7,287 bases of DNA, from contig JAFACJ010000208.1 of assembly GCA_023425615.1 (NCBI GenBank), forward strand, positions 1 through 7,287, in the 5' to 3' direction. Below are positions 1 to 4,801 of the stretch, in pieces. The stretch comes from Actinomycetes bacterium (lineage in GTDB: Bacteria; Actinomycetota; Actinomycetes; Streptosporangiales; Streptosporangiaceae). Position 1 is the stretch's first letter, and each line of letters starts with the position of its first letter. Under the pieces are notes generated by a model. It was not told the origin of the DNA and searched no databases. It worked only from the letters and a program-made list of their open reading frames with translations. A program made the position numbers and the translations under genes.

Positions 1-686
1 GACCACGACTCTCCGCAGGAGGGCCTCCGCTCGCATCGCTCAGCCGACGTCCTCAGCCCGCAGCCCTCTGCTGGAGATATCCGCTCACACCGTTGGGCCG
101 GTGCCCTCAGCCCACGTCTCTCCGCCAGCAGCCTCAGTCCTCACCGCTCAGTAGACCGACCACGGCTTTCTGCTGGATGCTCTCCGTTCGCACCATCCGG
201 CCGATGCCCTCAATCCACATCCCTACGCCAGAGGTTTCTGTCCGTACCGATCGGCGGACCACCCGCAACCCTTGGAGGCATCCGGTTGACCGATGCCCTC
301 AGCCCACCTTCTTGCGTCAGCGGTTTCTGTCCGCACTGCTCAGCGGACCAACCGCAACCCTCTATCGGAGGTATCTGGTTGACCGATGCTCTCAGCCCAT
401 GTCCCTGCGTCAGCGGTTTTCGTCCGCACCGCTCAGCGCACCGACCACGGCTCTCTGCTGGAGGCATCCGTTCGCGCTCTTCGGTCTATGCCCTCATGGA
501 GGCCTCTGTTCGTACTCTTCGGTCTATGTCCTCAATCCACGTTCCTCGGCTGGAGGTCTCCGTCCGTACCGCTCAGCGGACCGATCTCAACCCTCTGTTG
601 GAGGCATCCGCTCGCATCGTTTGGCCGATGCGCTCAGTCCGCATCCGTCGGTCGGTGGTCTCGGCCCATGTCCCTCAGTCGGTCTG
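1..686. repeat. Degenerate tandem repeat array, ~100-bp units made of two related half-units
   Basis: A recurring core close to CCGATGCCCTCAGCCCAC is found near 47, 101, 204, 293, 386, 488, 526 and 628. Successive spacings are about 54, 103, 89, 93, 102, 38 and 102 bp. Each full unit alternates a half beginning GGAGGCATCCGCTCG with a half resembling TTTCTGTCCGCACCGCTCAG. The second half often contains the near-palindrome CCGCTCAGCGG. The spacings are not consistent multiples of three, several frames on both strands stay open only because stops are rare, and none of the translations resembles a protein family. I therefore read it as a non-coding minisatellite-like array. It runs off the left edge and its last degenerate unit overlaps the 3' end of the DUF1684 gene. 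The base mix is visibly richer in T than the genes beside it. Confidence 0.8.
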
Positions 687-1490
687 CTCCGCCCACAGCA
701 CTCGGCGTTCGCCTGCGGGCACCTTGACGGGCAGGGTGTTGCCCGATGGGGGGAGTGGGCACAGGAAACCTGTGCCGAACGCGCATGGAGGCAGATACGC
801 CCGGTTGAAATCGGCGACCGTATGGCCCTGGGGGTCGGGGGAGGGCAGGGCCAGGGAACGGAAACCGAACGAGGGGCCGTCGCCGCCCGCATTTCCGCCG
901 CTCGTGTCGGAGAAGACCGCGCTCAGGCCCGATTCCGCCCGTGCCACCGCCAGGGCCGCACGTCGTCCTCCGGGCAGTTCGAACGTGACGTCTCCGGCCA
1001 GCGCCAGCCCGCGCCGTGCCCCGTCGGCGGTGTCGACCGCCTCCACCCGGTCCCGTTCATAGGGGGTGAAAGATGCGGGAAGCACCCAGTGGGGGTCATA
1101 GTCGAAGACCTCGATGCCCTCGAAGGCAGACCGTGCCGGAGCCAGCGCGTCATACACCCGTACCGCCGCCACCCCGTCCCGTACCAGCACCACCAGACGG
1201 ACTCCGTCCACCAGCGCGTCGTCACCCGGCGCGAGGAACACCGAACCGTCCACCAGGCTGCCGTCGACCTCCACCCCGTCGGAGGCCGTGGCCTTCACCC
1301 GCACCCCGCCCTCCTCGGGCACGAACACCCCCGCCACATCTGGGACGACGGTCTCGGTCTCCACCCAGTGCGTACCGGTCAGCTCCAGTGGTCCCGACGG
1401 CTCGCGCACCCACCGCAGCCGCCTCGCGCGCCACAGCCTCCACTCCCGCTCCGGATCCCGCGCCCCGGTCCGCCGGGTCTCCAGTCCCAT
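675..1490 (-). CDS. DUF1684 family protein
   Basis: The 271-residue product matches my memory of the DUF1684 family (PF07920), whose biochemical role is unknown. Visible landmarks are the N-terminal WRLWRARRLRW and PLELTGTHW segments (residues 17-42), a central DGVRLVVLVRDGVAAVRVYD stretch (95-114), FDYDPHWVLPASFTPYE (129-145), the DTSG turn near 195 and the family signature DFNRAYLPPCAF (227-238) followed by CPLPPSGNTLPV (244-255). No signal peptide or membrane segment is seen, so it is probably cytoplasmic. I chose ATG at 1490 because GGAGG lies four bases upstream. A GTG at 1520 would add ten residues but has no convincing ribosome site. The region equivalent to TGKETYGAGR in other members is altered to a Gly-rich SGGNAGGDG. 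The last residues (VLWAEQTD) are encoded by the edge of the tandem array. It is divergent from the cupin gene. Confidence 0.85.
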   Translation of the reverse strand: MGLETRRTGARDPEREWRLWRARRLRWVREPSGPLELTGTHWVETETVVPDVAGVFVPEEGGVRVKATASDGVEVDGSLVDGSVFLAPGDDALVDGVRLVVLVRDGVAAVRVYDALAPARSAFEGIEVFDYDPHWVLPASFTPYERDRVEAVDTADGARRGLALAGDVTFELPGGRRAALAVARAESGLSAVFSDTSGGNAGGDGPSFGFRSLALPSPDPQGHTVADFNRAYLPPCAFGTGFLCPLPPSGNTLPVKVPAGERRVLWAEQTD

Positions 1491-1539
1491 CCCGCCTCCC
1501 GCGTCTCCCTCCGGGGACACTCCACCGGAGGGCGCCAGA

Positions 1540-1567
1540 GATATATTAAACCGGTAGGAAAAGTCAA
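1540..1567 (-). promoter_or_regulatory. Probable promoter of the DUF1684 gene
   Basis: Read on the minus strand, TTGACT (1562-1567) is followed after 16 bp by TATATC (1540-1545), a fair match to the -35 and -10 consensus of the main vegetative sigma factor. The predicted start near 1533 would give a leader of about 43 nt to the ATG at 1490. This is one of the few AT-rich spots in this half of the window. An ACCGGT palindrome (1550-1555) lies inside the spacer. Confidence 0.5.
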
Positions 1568-1576
1568 GTAAGGGGA
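1542..1576 (+). promoter_or_regulatory. Probable -10 element and ribosome site of the cupin gene
   Basis: On the plus strand TATATT (1542-1547) is a five-of-six match to the -10 consensus and would start transcription near 1554. The -35 position (about 1519-1524) has no good match. AAGGGGAA just before 1578 serves as the ribosome site for the ATG at 1583. This -10 overlaps the -10 of the divergent DUF1684 promoter, so the two genes may compete for polymerase or share a regulator. Confidence 0.4.
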
Positions 1577-1582
1577 ATCGGC

Positions 1583-2053
1583 ATGACGCATCCGGACGCC
1601 TTCCACCGCAGGCTCCACCAGATCACTCCGACGCTGCTGTCCGGCCGCACCGCCCAGACCCCGGGCATGCGACGCCTGGAGGCACTCTCCGGCACCACCG
1701 TCGGATCAGACCGCCTCTGGATGGGCCAGACCCTCGTCGCACCCTCCACCAACTCCGGCGACCACCACCACGGCGCCTCCGAGACCGGCATCTACATCGT
1801 CAGCGGCAACCCCGAATTCGTCTTCCTCGACGAGACGACGGGGGAGGAGACCCGGCTGCGCACCGGCCCCGGCGACTACATCTACGTCCCGCCCTGGGTA
1901 CCCCACCGCGAAGAGAACCCCGACCCCCGCAACGAGGCGCTCGTCGTCATCGCCCGCACCACCCAGGAGGCCATCGTCGTCAACGTCCCCGACCTGACCT
2001 GGACCGGCCCCGTGGCCCTGGGCACCCAGCCCCCGGATACCACGCACCCCTAG
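1583..2053 (+). CDS. Single-domain cupin protein
   Basis: The 156-residue product is a small cupin (cupin_2 type) with both metal-site motifs. Motif 1 is GDHHHGASETG, with H61, H63 and E67 as likely ligands. Motif 2 is GDYIYVPPWVPHREEN (97-112), which keeps the G-X5-P spacing, H108 as the fourth ligand and N112. The fold would be a beta barrel holding one divalent metal. The substrate cannot be told; relatives include sugar-binding, isomerase, dioxygenase and sensor-like cupins. No signal peptide is visible, so it is probably cytoplasmic. The start is supported by AAGGGG upstream. The protein continues past the usual VVNVPDL ending into a Pro/Thr tail (TWTGPVALGTQPPDTTHP), and its TAG stop shares two bases with the inverted repeat of the adjacent MITE-like element. 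The original C-terminus may therefore have been altered by that insertion. Confidence 0.85.
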   Translation: MTHPDAFHRRLHQITPTLLSGRTAQTPGMRRLEALSGTTVGSDRLWMGQTLVAPSTNSGDHHHGASETGIYIVSGNPEFVFLDETTGEETRLRTGPGDYIYVPPWVPHREENPDPRNEALVVIARTTQEAIVVNVPDLTWTGPVALGTQPPDTTHP

Positions 2054-2188
2054 TACCGCAACGGCAGGTTGCCGAGGCCGAGGCTCCGACCAGCGGCGAC
2101 ACCGGTCGGCGTGCGAGCCTCGGCGTTGCGCTCGGCCCTGTGACCAGTGGCTTCGCCGATGGTCTCGTAGACCTGTCGTTGCGGTACT
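2052..2188. mobile_element. MITE-like element, copy 1 (137 bp, terminal inverted repeats)
   Basis: The left end AGTACCGCAACGGCAGGT (2052-2069) is the inverted match of the right end ACCTGTCGTTGCGGTACT (2171-2188), 17 of 18 positions. The interior holds a long hairpin. GCCGAGGCTC pairs perfectly with GAGCCTCGGC, with a nested CCGACC/GGTCGG pair inside. A second copy at 3637-3782 shows about 12 substitutions, mostly transitions, and a 9-bp indel. If the true ends are one base further in, copy 2 is flanked by TA on both sides, while copy 1 has TA on the left and TG on the right. It encodes no transposase. It could also act as a transcription stop behind the cupin gene. Confidence 0.8.
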
Positions 2189-2456
2189 GGCTGACCTCTC
2201 CGGACGGCAACCGCGGGGACAGGTGCCCGATCCGGGCTGCGGCGACCCGCAACCAGTACCGCTCGGCGTCACAGCGCAACAGCACCTGCGCGACCGCCAC
2301 GCACACCGACTCCGCATCGGTCAACGCCCGTGGCCTGCCCCGCCCGGCACGACGTCCGGCCGAACCCAGGACATGATCATCCAGATGCACGTAGAGTGCC
2401 GTCAGAAGGGCGTCCAGCTCAGTCTTCACAAACCGATCCTGGGCGCCCTTCGCCAT
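2189..2456 (-). pseudogene. IS982-like transposase, N-terminal fragment
   Basis: About 89 codons from ATG at 2456 match the N-terminal region of IS982-family DDE transposases as I remember them. The segment LDALLTALYVHLDDHVLG is followed by GRGRPRALTDAESVCVAVAQ, then VLLRCDAERYWLRVAAARIG and a P-containing LSPRLPSG turn. The DDE catalytic domain, normally about 200 residues more, is absent. The frame runs straight into the inverted repeat of MITE copy 1 and no downstream piece is found before the cupin gene. No ribosome site precedes the ATG (an in-frame GTG sits at 2471). The outer end lies only about 35 bp from the stop of the exported-protein gene, so no intact IS end can be identified. 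Read as a dead relic. Confidence 0.65.
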
Positions 2457-2490
2457 GCCCGCAGGCGTCACCGAATTTCACATCAACGAT

Positions 2491-3045
2491 CTAGCGCTTG
2501 ACGGTCAGTTTCAGCAGCTTGGGCAGGGGCTTGTTCTTCTTGGGCGTGCAGGTCATCGTCACGGACGAGCCGAGCGCCGCCGCGGTGATCTTGATCTTGC
2601 CCATGGTCAGCGTGACCTTGCCCGGCTTCGACAACCGCACCTTGCCGGTCAGCTTCCCGAGCGGGATCCGGCCCTTGGCCGGGATCGGGCCCTTCTTCTT
2701 CGGCCCCGTCGCGTTGATGGAGGCCTTCTGGGCGCCCGACATGGCGAACTTGGCGGTGGTCTTCCACGAGTCGACGGCGACCGGTGACACTCCGGGCAGC
2801 GACGAGAGGTCCGCGGTGATCTTCACCGTGTCGCCCACGGAGCGCGAGCCCGAGCTCTTCATGGTGATCCGGGCGTTGTAGTCGAAATGGGTGGAGAAGA
2901 TGTAGCAGTCGTAGGCCACGGTCCCGGTGCTGGCCGAGGCGGGGGTGCTGCCGAGCCCCACGGTGGCCAACGCGATCGCGGTGGCGCCGAGGGTGAGGCC
3001 GCGCAGTGCCCCGCGGCCCTTCGTCTTCATCGGGCTGGTCGACAT
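2491..3045 (-). CDS. Exported Lys-rich beta protein (DUF6801-like)
   Basis: The 184-residue product has a clear Sec signal peptide: basic n-region MKTKGRGALRG, hydrophobic core LTLGATAIALATVGLG, and AxA cleavage site PASA before S39. The mature part of about 146 residues begins TGTVAYDCYIF and contains exactly two cysteines, C47 and C166, suited to one disulfide joining its ends. The pattern of an early YxC, a middle of short alternating hydrophobic strands with Gly/Pro/Lys turns (GPKKKGPIPAKGRIPLGKLTG), and a late TCTP near the end resembles actinobacterial secreted proteins of the DUF6801 kind. That family link is from memory and unproven. ATG at 3045 is chosen because AAGGAG (3052-3057, minus) sits six bases upstream; in-frame starts further up lack this. 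The mature protein is strongly basic. No enzyme motif is seen. No terminator hairpin is visible after the stop. Confidence 0.8.
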   Translation of the reverse strand: MSTSPMKTKGRGALRGLTLGATAIALATVGLGSTPASASTGTVAYDCYIFSTHFDYNARITMKSSGSRSVGDTVKITADLSSLPGVSPVAVDSWKTTAKFAMSGAQKASINATGPKKKGPIPAKGRIPLGKLTGKVRLSKPGKVTLTMGKIKITAAALGSSVTMTCTPKKNKPLPKLLKLTVKR

Positions 3046-3064
3046 GAACCGCTCCTTCTGTTGC

Positions 3065-3087
3065 GTGCAGGTCACGGTGACGTGCAC
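3065..3087. promoter_or_regulatory. 23-bp dyad upstream of the exported-protein gene
   Basis: Around a centre at 3076 the arms GTGCAGGTCAC and GTGACGTGCAC are complementary at 10 of 11 positions. The dyad ends 20 bp before the ATG at 3045 and 8 bp from its ribosome site. It could be an operator for a dimeric repressor or a leader hairpin affecting translation. The only mismatch is the G/G pair at 3070 and 3082. No regulator family is assigned. Confidence 0.5.
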
Positions 3088-3150
3088 GGAAGCACGCCGC
3101 GGGCCCTCGGCCGCACCATCGGTCCGCATGCGAGCGAGCACACTCCCGAC

Positions 3151-3242
3151 GTTTCGGTGGAGGAAACGCGGTTTCGCAACGTGAGACTAGAAGACCGTTT
3201 CGCGCACTCCGATGTCAAGACATGACTGCAAACGTTTCCTCC
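3151..3242 (-). promoter_or_regulatory. Promoter region with TTGACA and repeated GTTTC boxes
   Basis: On the minus strand a perfect TTGACA (3213-3218) is the best -35 candidate for the exported-protein gene, but no good -10 lies 16-18 bp further on; TAGTCT at about 23 bp is too far for a standard promoter. GTTTC occurs at 3151, 3171, 3197 and 3234 on the plus strand, and GAAAC at 3163. GGAGGAAACG (3159-3168) is the exact inverted copy of CGTTTCCTCC (3233-3242). The last box sits in AAACGTTT, a core like those of LacI-family operators. A multi-site regulator is possible. The rest of this gene-free stretch (3088-3150 and 3243-3391) shows nothing I can name. Confidence 0.35.
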
Positions 3243-3391
3243 TTCAGCGCACCGCCGTACCGGGATCCGCTCGACACCGCGGCGCCTCTCCGTCTTCCCA
3301 TCCCCTGATCCCGAAGAAGGAGGGCTCCGCACACGTCCACCGGCCTGCAGGAACACCCGCCCGCCACCCACGCATCTCGCCTGACGGAGCA

Positions 3392-3634
3392 TCAGCGCCC
3401 GGGTCGTTCGCCGACGATCGATTCCTCCACCTCGGCGACCGACAAGGCCGTCAGGTGCCGCGCGGTGGCCTCGGTCGACAAGGCCGTCAGACGCCGCACG
3501 GTGGCCTCGGTGAAGTGCCGCTCGAACATCGGCTCCGCCGCACCGAGCACCCGCTCGATCCCATTCGGCGTCGGCGGCTCGACCCTCTCCTCCCGACGCC
3601 GCGCCGCCACCTCGTCGGAAGCGCCGCGGGACGC
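3392..3634 (-). pseudogene. MarR-like regulator, C-terminal remnant
   Basis: About 80 codons are open from an in-frame TAA at 3635-3637 to the TGA at 3392-3394. The peptide ERVEPPTPNGIERVLGAAEP resembles the end of the winged helix and the start of the C-terminal dimer helix in MarR-type regulators, where an RVELTPxG...A.P pattern is usual. FERHFTEATVRRLTALS then looks like the last helices. The DNA-binding half is missing on the MITE copy 2 side. A 36-bp in-frame duplication repeats TEATVRRLTALS as TEATARHLTALS, lengthening the helix region. A GTG at 3610 could start a 72-aa product, but I see no reason to believe it is made. The family call rests on a short stretch and could be wrong. Confidence 0.4.
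3441..3512. repeat. 36-bp tandem duplication (2 copies)
   Basis: The units 3441-3476 and 3477-3512 both begin GACAAGGCCGTCAG and agree at about 32 of 36 positions. The length is a multiple of three and keeps the reverse frame of the MarR-like remnant open, doubling a 12-residue segment. Confidence 0.85.
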
Positions 3635-3636
3635 TT

Positions 3637-3782
3637 AGTACTGCAACGGCAGGTTGCCGAGGCCGACGAGGCCGAGGCTCCGACCAGCGGCGAGACCGGT
3701 CGGCATGCGAGCCTCGGCGTTGCGCTCGGCCCTGTGGCCGGCGGCTTCGTCAACGATCTCGTAGACCTGTCGTTACGGTATT
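3637..3782. mobile_element. MITE-like element, copy 2 (146 bp)
   Basis: This is the same element as 2052-2188 in the same orientation, about 91 percent identical over aligned bases by my manual count. It has 9 extra bases where the GAGGCCGAC motif is repeated. Ends are AGTACTGCAACGGCAGGT (3637-3654) and ACCTGTCGTTACGGTATT (3765-3782), now mismatched at four positions, so this copy is more decayed at its tips. TA lies at both junctions (3636-3637 and 3782-3783), compatible with a TA target duplication. The internal hairpin GCCGAGGCTC/GAGCCTCGGC is kept. It separates two gene remnants, each truncated on the side facing it. Confidence 0.8.
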
Positions 3783-4011
3783 AACGGGACGCCTTCGGCC
3801 GGCCTCCGCGGGCAACGCCGACCCGGCCATCCCGGCCGCTACCACCGATGACGCCTTCGCCTGTCCCGCGCTGCTCGCCGCGCAGGCGGCGGCGTCGAAC
3901 GCGGGTCGGCGCGTGTACCGGTACGAGTTCGACGGTCCCAAGCCTCCGCTGTCGAACATCGACCCGCTGATGCCGCTGGGGGACTACCGCTCTTCCGAGC
4001 TGTTCTACCTG

Positions 4012-4059
4012 TTCAAGAAGGTGCGGGGAATCCCGTTCAAGAAGGTGCGGGGAATCCCG
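4012..4059. repeat. 24-bp perfect tandem duplication
   Basis: Units 4012-4035 and 4036-4059 are identical and duplicate FKKVRGIP in frame within the esterase remnant. Perfect identity suggests a recent event. Confidence 0.9.
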
Positions 4060-4187
4060 CTGATCCTCGGTCTGGACGCCGACCGGGCCCGGCTGCCGTG
4101 GCAGATGCTGAGCCGTGGGGCGACTGATCCTCGGTCTGAACGCCGACCAGGCCCGGCTGTCGCGGCAGTCGCTGAGCCATGGGACGA
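4060..4187. repeat. 64-bp tandem duplication (2 copies)
   Basis: Units 4060-4123 and 4124-4187 both begin CTGATCCTCGGTCTG and are about 85-90 percent identical. Since 64 is not a multiple of three, the copy shifts the esterase frame. The second unit encodes the more family-like LNADQARLSRQ, the first the altered LDADRARLPWQ. Confidence 0.85.
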
Positions 4188-4195
4188 CGTTCGCT

Positions 4196-4278
4196 AAGAC
4201 CGGTAACCCGTGACCCCAGATTGGCCGACGTTCATCAAGACCGGGAACCCCGTGACTTCGGACTGGCCGACCTTCACC
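4196..4278. repeat. 41/42-bp tandem duplication
   Basis: Units 4196-4236 and 4237-4278 both start AAGACCGG and encode KTGNP followed by DWPTF. The first unit has lost one C in the CCC run, which breaks its frame. It is the third duplication in a row within the esterase remnant. Confidence 0.75.
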
Positions 4279-4411
4279 GGACGGTCGCCGCGGGTCCGAC
4301 TGCTCGCTTCCCAAGGGGCCGGGTGGACCGGCTCGTTCGCCGACGACCATCGCTGCGAGTCGCGGACCGTGCTCGGCCGCCGGCCCTGCGAGGCGAGCCG
4401 TCGAGCCGGCC

Positions 4412-4458
4412 GGGGCCGGGAGAAGGCGGGGGAGAGGGGAGAAAGGGGCTGCCGGGGG
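4412..4458 (+). other. G-quadruplex-type G-rich tract
   Basis: Six G runs of three to five bases (4412-4415, 4418-4420, 4428-4432, 4436-4439, 4445-4448, 4454-4458) are separated by loops of 2, 7, 3, 5 and 5 bases. This satisfies the usual four-run, loop 1-7 rule for quadruplex folding on the plus strand. It lies directly before, and shares its last run with, the terminator-like hairpin. Confidence 0.6.
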
Positions 4459-4481
4459 CTCCGCGCCGGTGCGGAGCCCCC
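4454..4481 (+). terminator. Strong hairpin, probable intrinsic terminator
   Basis: GGGGGCTCCGC (4454-4464) and GCGGAGCCCCC (4471-4481) form a perfect 11-bp stem with a six-base loop GCCGGT. No T run follows, which is common for actinobacterial terminators. It probably served the carboxylesterase transcript. Being symmetric, it could act in either direction. Confidence 0.7.
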
Positions 4482-4688
4482 AACGCGCCTGCTCGATGCG
4501 GTAAGTGGCCGCGGCGGAGAGCGCCGGCGGATCCCACTGTTCCCGGTCATCGGAAGGACGAACGTCTCACTCCCGCGGTGAACGTCCTACTCCCGCAGTG
4601 TCGAACGCCGACGTTGCGCGGCGGTCAGAGCCCGATGAACGCGCTGTGACAACCTTCCCACGGACTCGGGCCGACCCCAAAAGCCCGA
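4482..4688. other. Gene-free stretch
   Basis: I find no plausible gene between the terminator hairpin and the methyltransferase promoter region. The open frames here are short, overlap on both strands and resemble nothing. Apart from the 20-bp duplication at 4560-4599, nothing stands out. Confidence 0.5.
4560..4599. repeat. 20-bp direct repeat (2 adjacent copies)
   Basis: GAACGTCTCACTCCCGCGGT (4560-4579) is followed at once by a copy agreeing at 17 of 20 positions (4580-4599). It may be a paired protein site or another small duplication like those to its left. Confidence 0.7.
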
Positions 4689-4776
4689 CCAATCGGTTCC
4701 AATCGTGAAAATTACACAAATATCTGGAATTGAGAGGTCTGTGGCGGTAAAGATCAGAACCGTCAGAACCGACGGT
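4689..4776 (+). promoter_or_regulatory. AT-rich upstream region of the methyltransferase with short repeats
   Basis: CCAATCG occurs at 4689-4695 and 4699-4705, exactly 10 bp apart, so both face the same side of the helix. An AT-rich run (4701-4735) follows, which would suit a promoter, but I cannot pick a convincing -35/-10 pair. CAGAACCG is repeated at 4755 and 4764, and ACCGTC (4759-4764) pairs with GACGGT (4771-4776) around a six-base loop, giving a possible leader hairpin just before the gene. Confidence 0.35.
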
Positions 4777-4801
4777 GCACCCGCTCAGAAAGCACACTCC
4801 C

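Larger units (their letters stand above)
3784..4366 (+). pseudogene. Type-B carboxylesterase, C-terminal remnant with frameshifts
   Basis: The frame from 3784 reads TTDDAFACPALLAAQ, then AGRRVYRYEFD and PLMPLGDYRSSELFYLF, the order seen near the end of actinobacterial type-B carboxylesterases. In that family the last motif normally reads like AYHGSEL and carries the catalytic His; here that position is Arg (codon 3988-3990). Later pieces LNADQARLSRQ, GTTFAKTGNP, DWPTFTG and GSFADDHRC follow the usual C-terminal order. They fall in different frames because of tandem duplications of 24, 64 and about 42 bp, with stops at 4195 and 4204. The N-terminal two thirds, including the nucleophilic Ser elbow, is missing on the MITE side. 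No start or ribosome site is present. A dead gene with good family recognition. Confidence 0.7.

Noticed and set aside
210..467. Minus-strand 85-codon frame inside the repeat array, possible repetitive protein
   Set aside because: Unit spacings are not consistently multiples of three, so no frame can be kept through the array, and no start with a ribosome site is visible.
1..686. Possible CRISPR array
   Set aside because: The units are degenerate along their whole length with no constant repeat separated by unique spacers, the spacing varies from 38 to 103 bp, and no cas gene is seen.
93..1571. A 492-codon plus-strand open frame across the repeats and the DUF1684 gene
   Set aside because: Its left part is repeat-derived and its right part is antisense to a recognisable DUF1684 gene. 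The product is rich in Arg, Pro and His without any family pattern, as expected for a shadow frame in high-GC DNA.
2050..2175. Reverse-strand frame through both MITE copies ending LPLRY or LPLQY at the tip
   Set aside because: The frame is open in both copies, but most substitutions change amino acids and fall at first or second codon positions, copy 2 has a stop near its beginning, and no start or ribosome site exists. It may be a transposase tail relic, but this cannot be supported.
3212..3784. Plus-strand 190-codon frame across the MarR-like remnant and MITE copy 2
   Set aside because: It crosses a mobile element and a reverse-strand remnant with better family resemblance, and its own translation matches nothing.
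3403..4345. Shared stretch TCGTTCGCCGACGA near 3405 and near 4325
   Set aside because: Only about 14 bp match, with no extension on either side. In GC-rich coding-type DNA this can be chance, so I do not call a duplication.
4194..4550. Minus-strand frame with a 14-residue repeat (VGQSEVTG / VGQSGVTG)
   Set aside because: The repeat is the antisense reading of the 42-bp duplication in the esterase remnant, whose plus-strand frame makes family sense.
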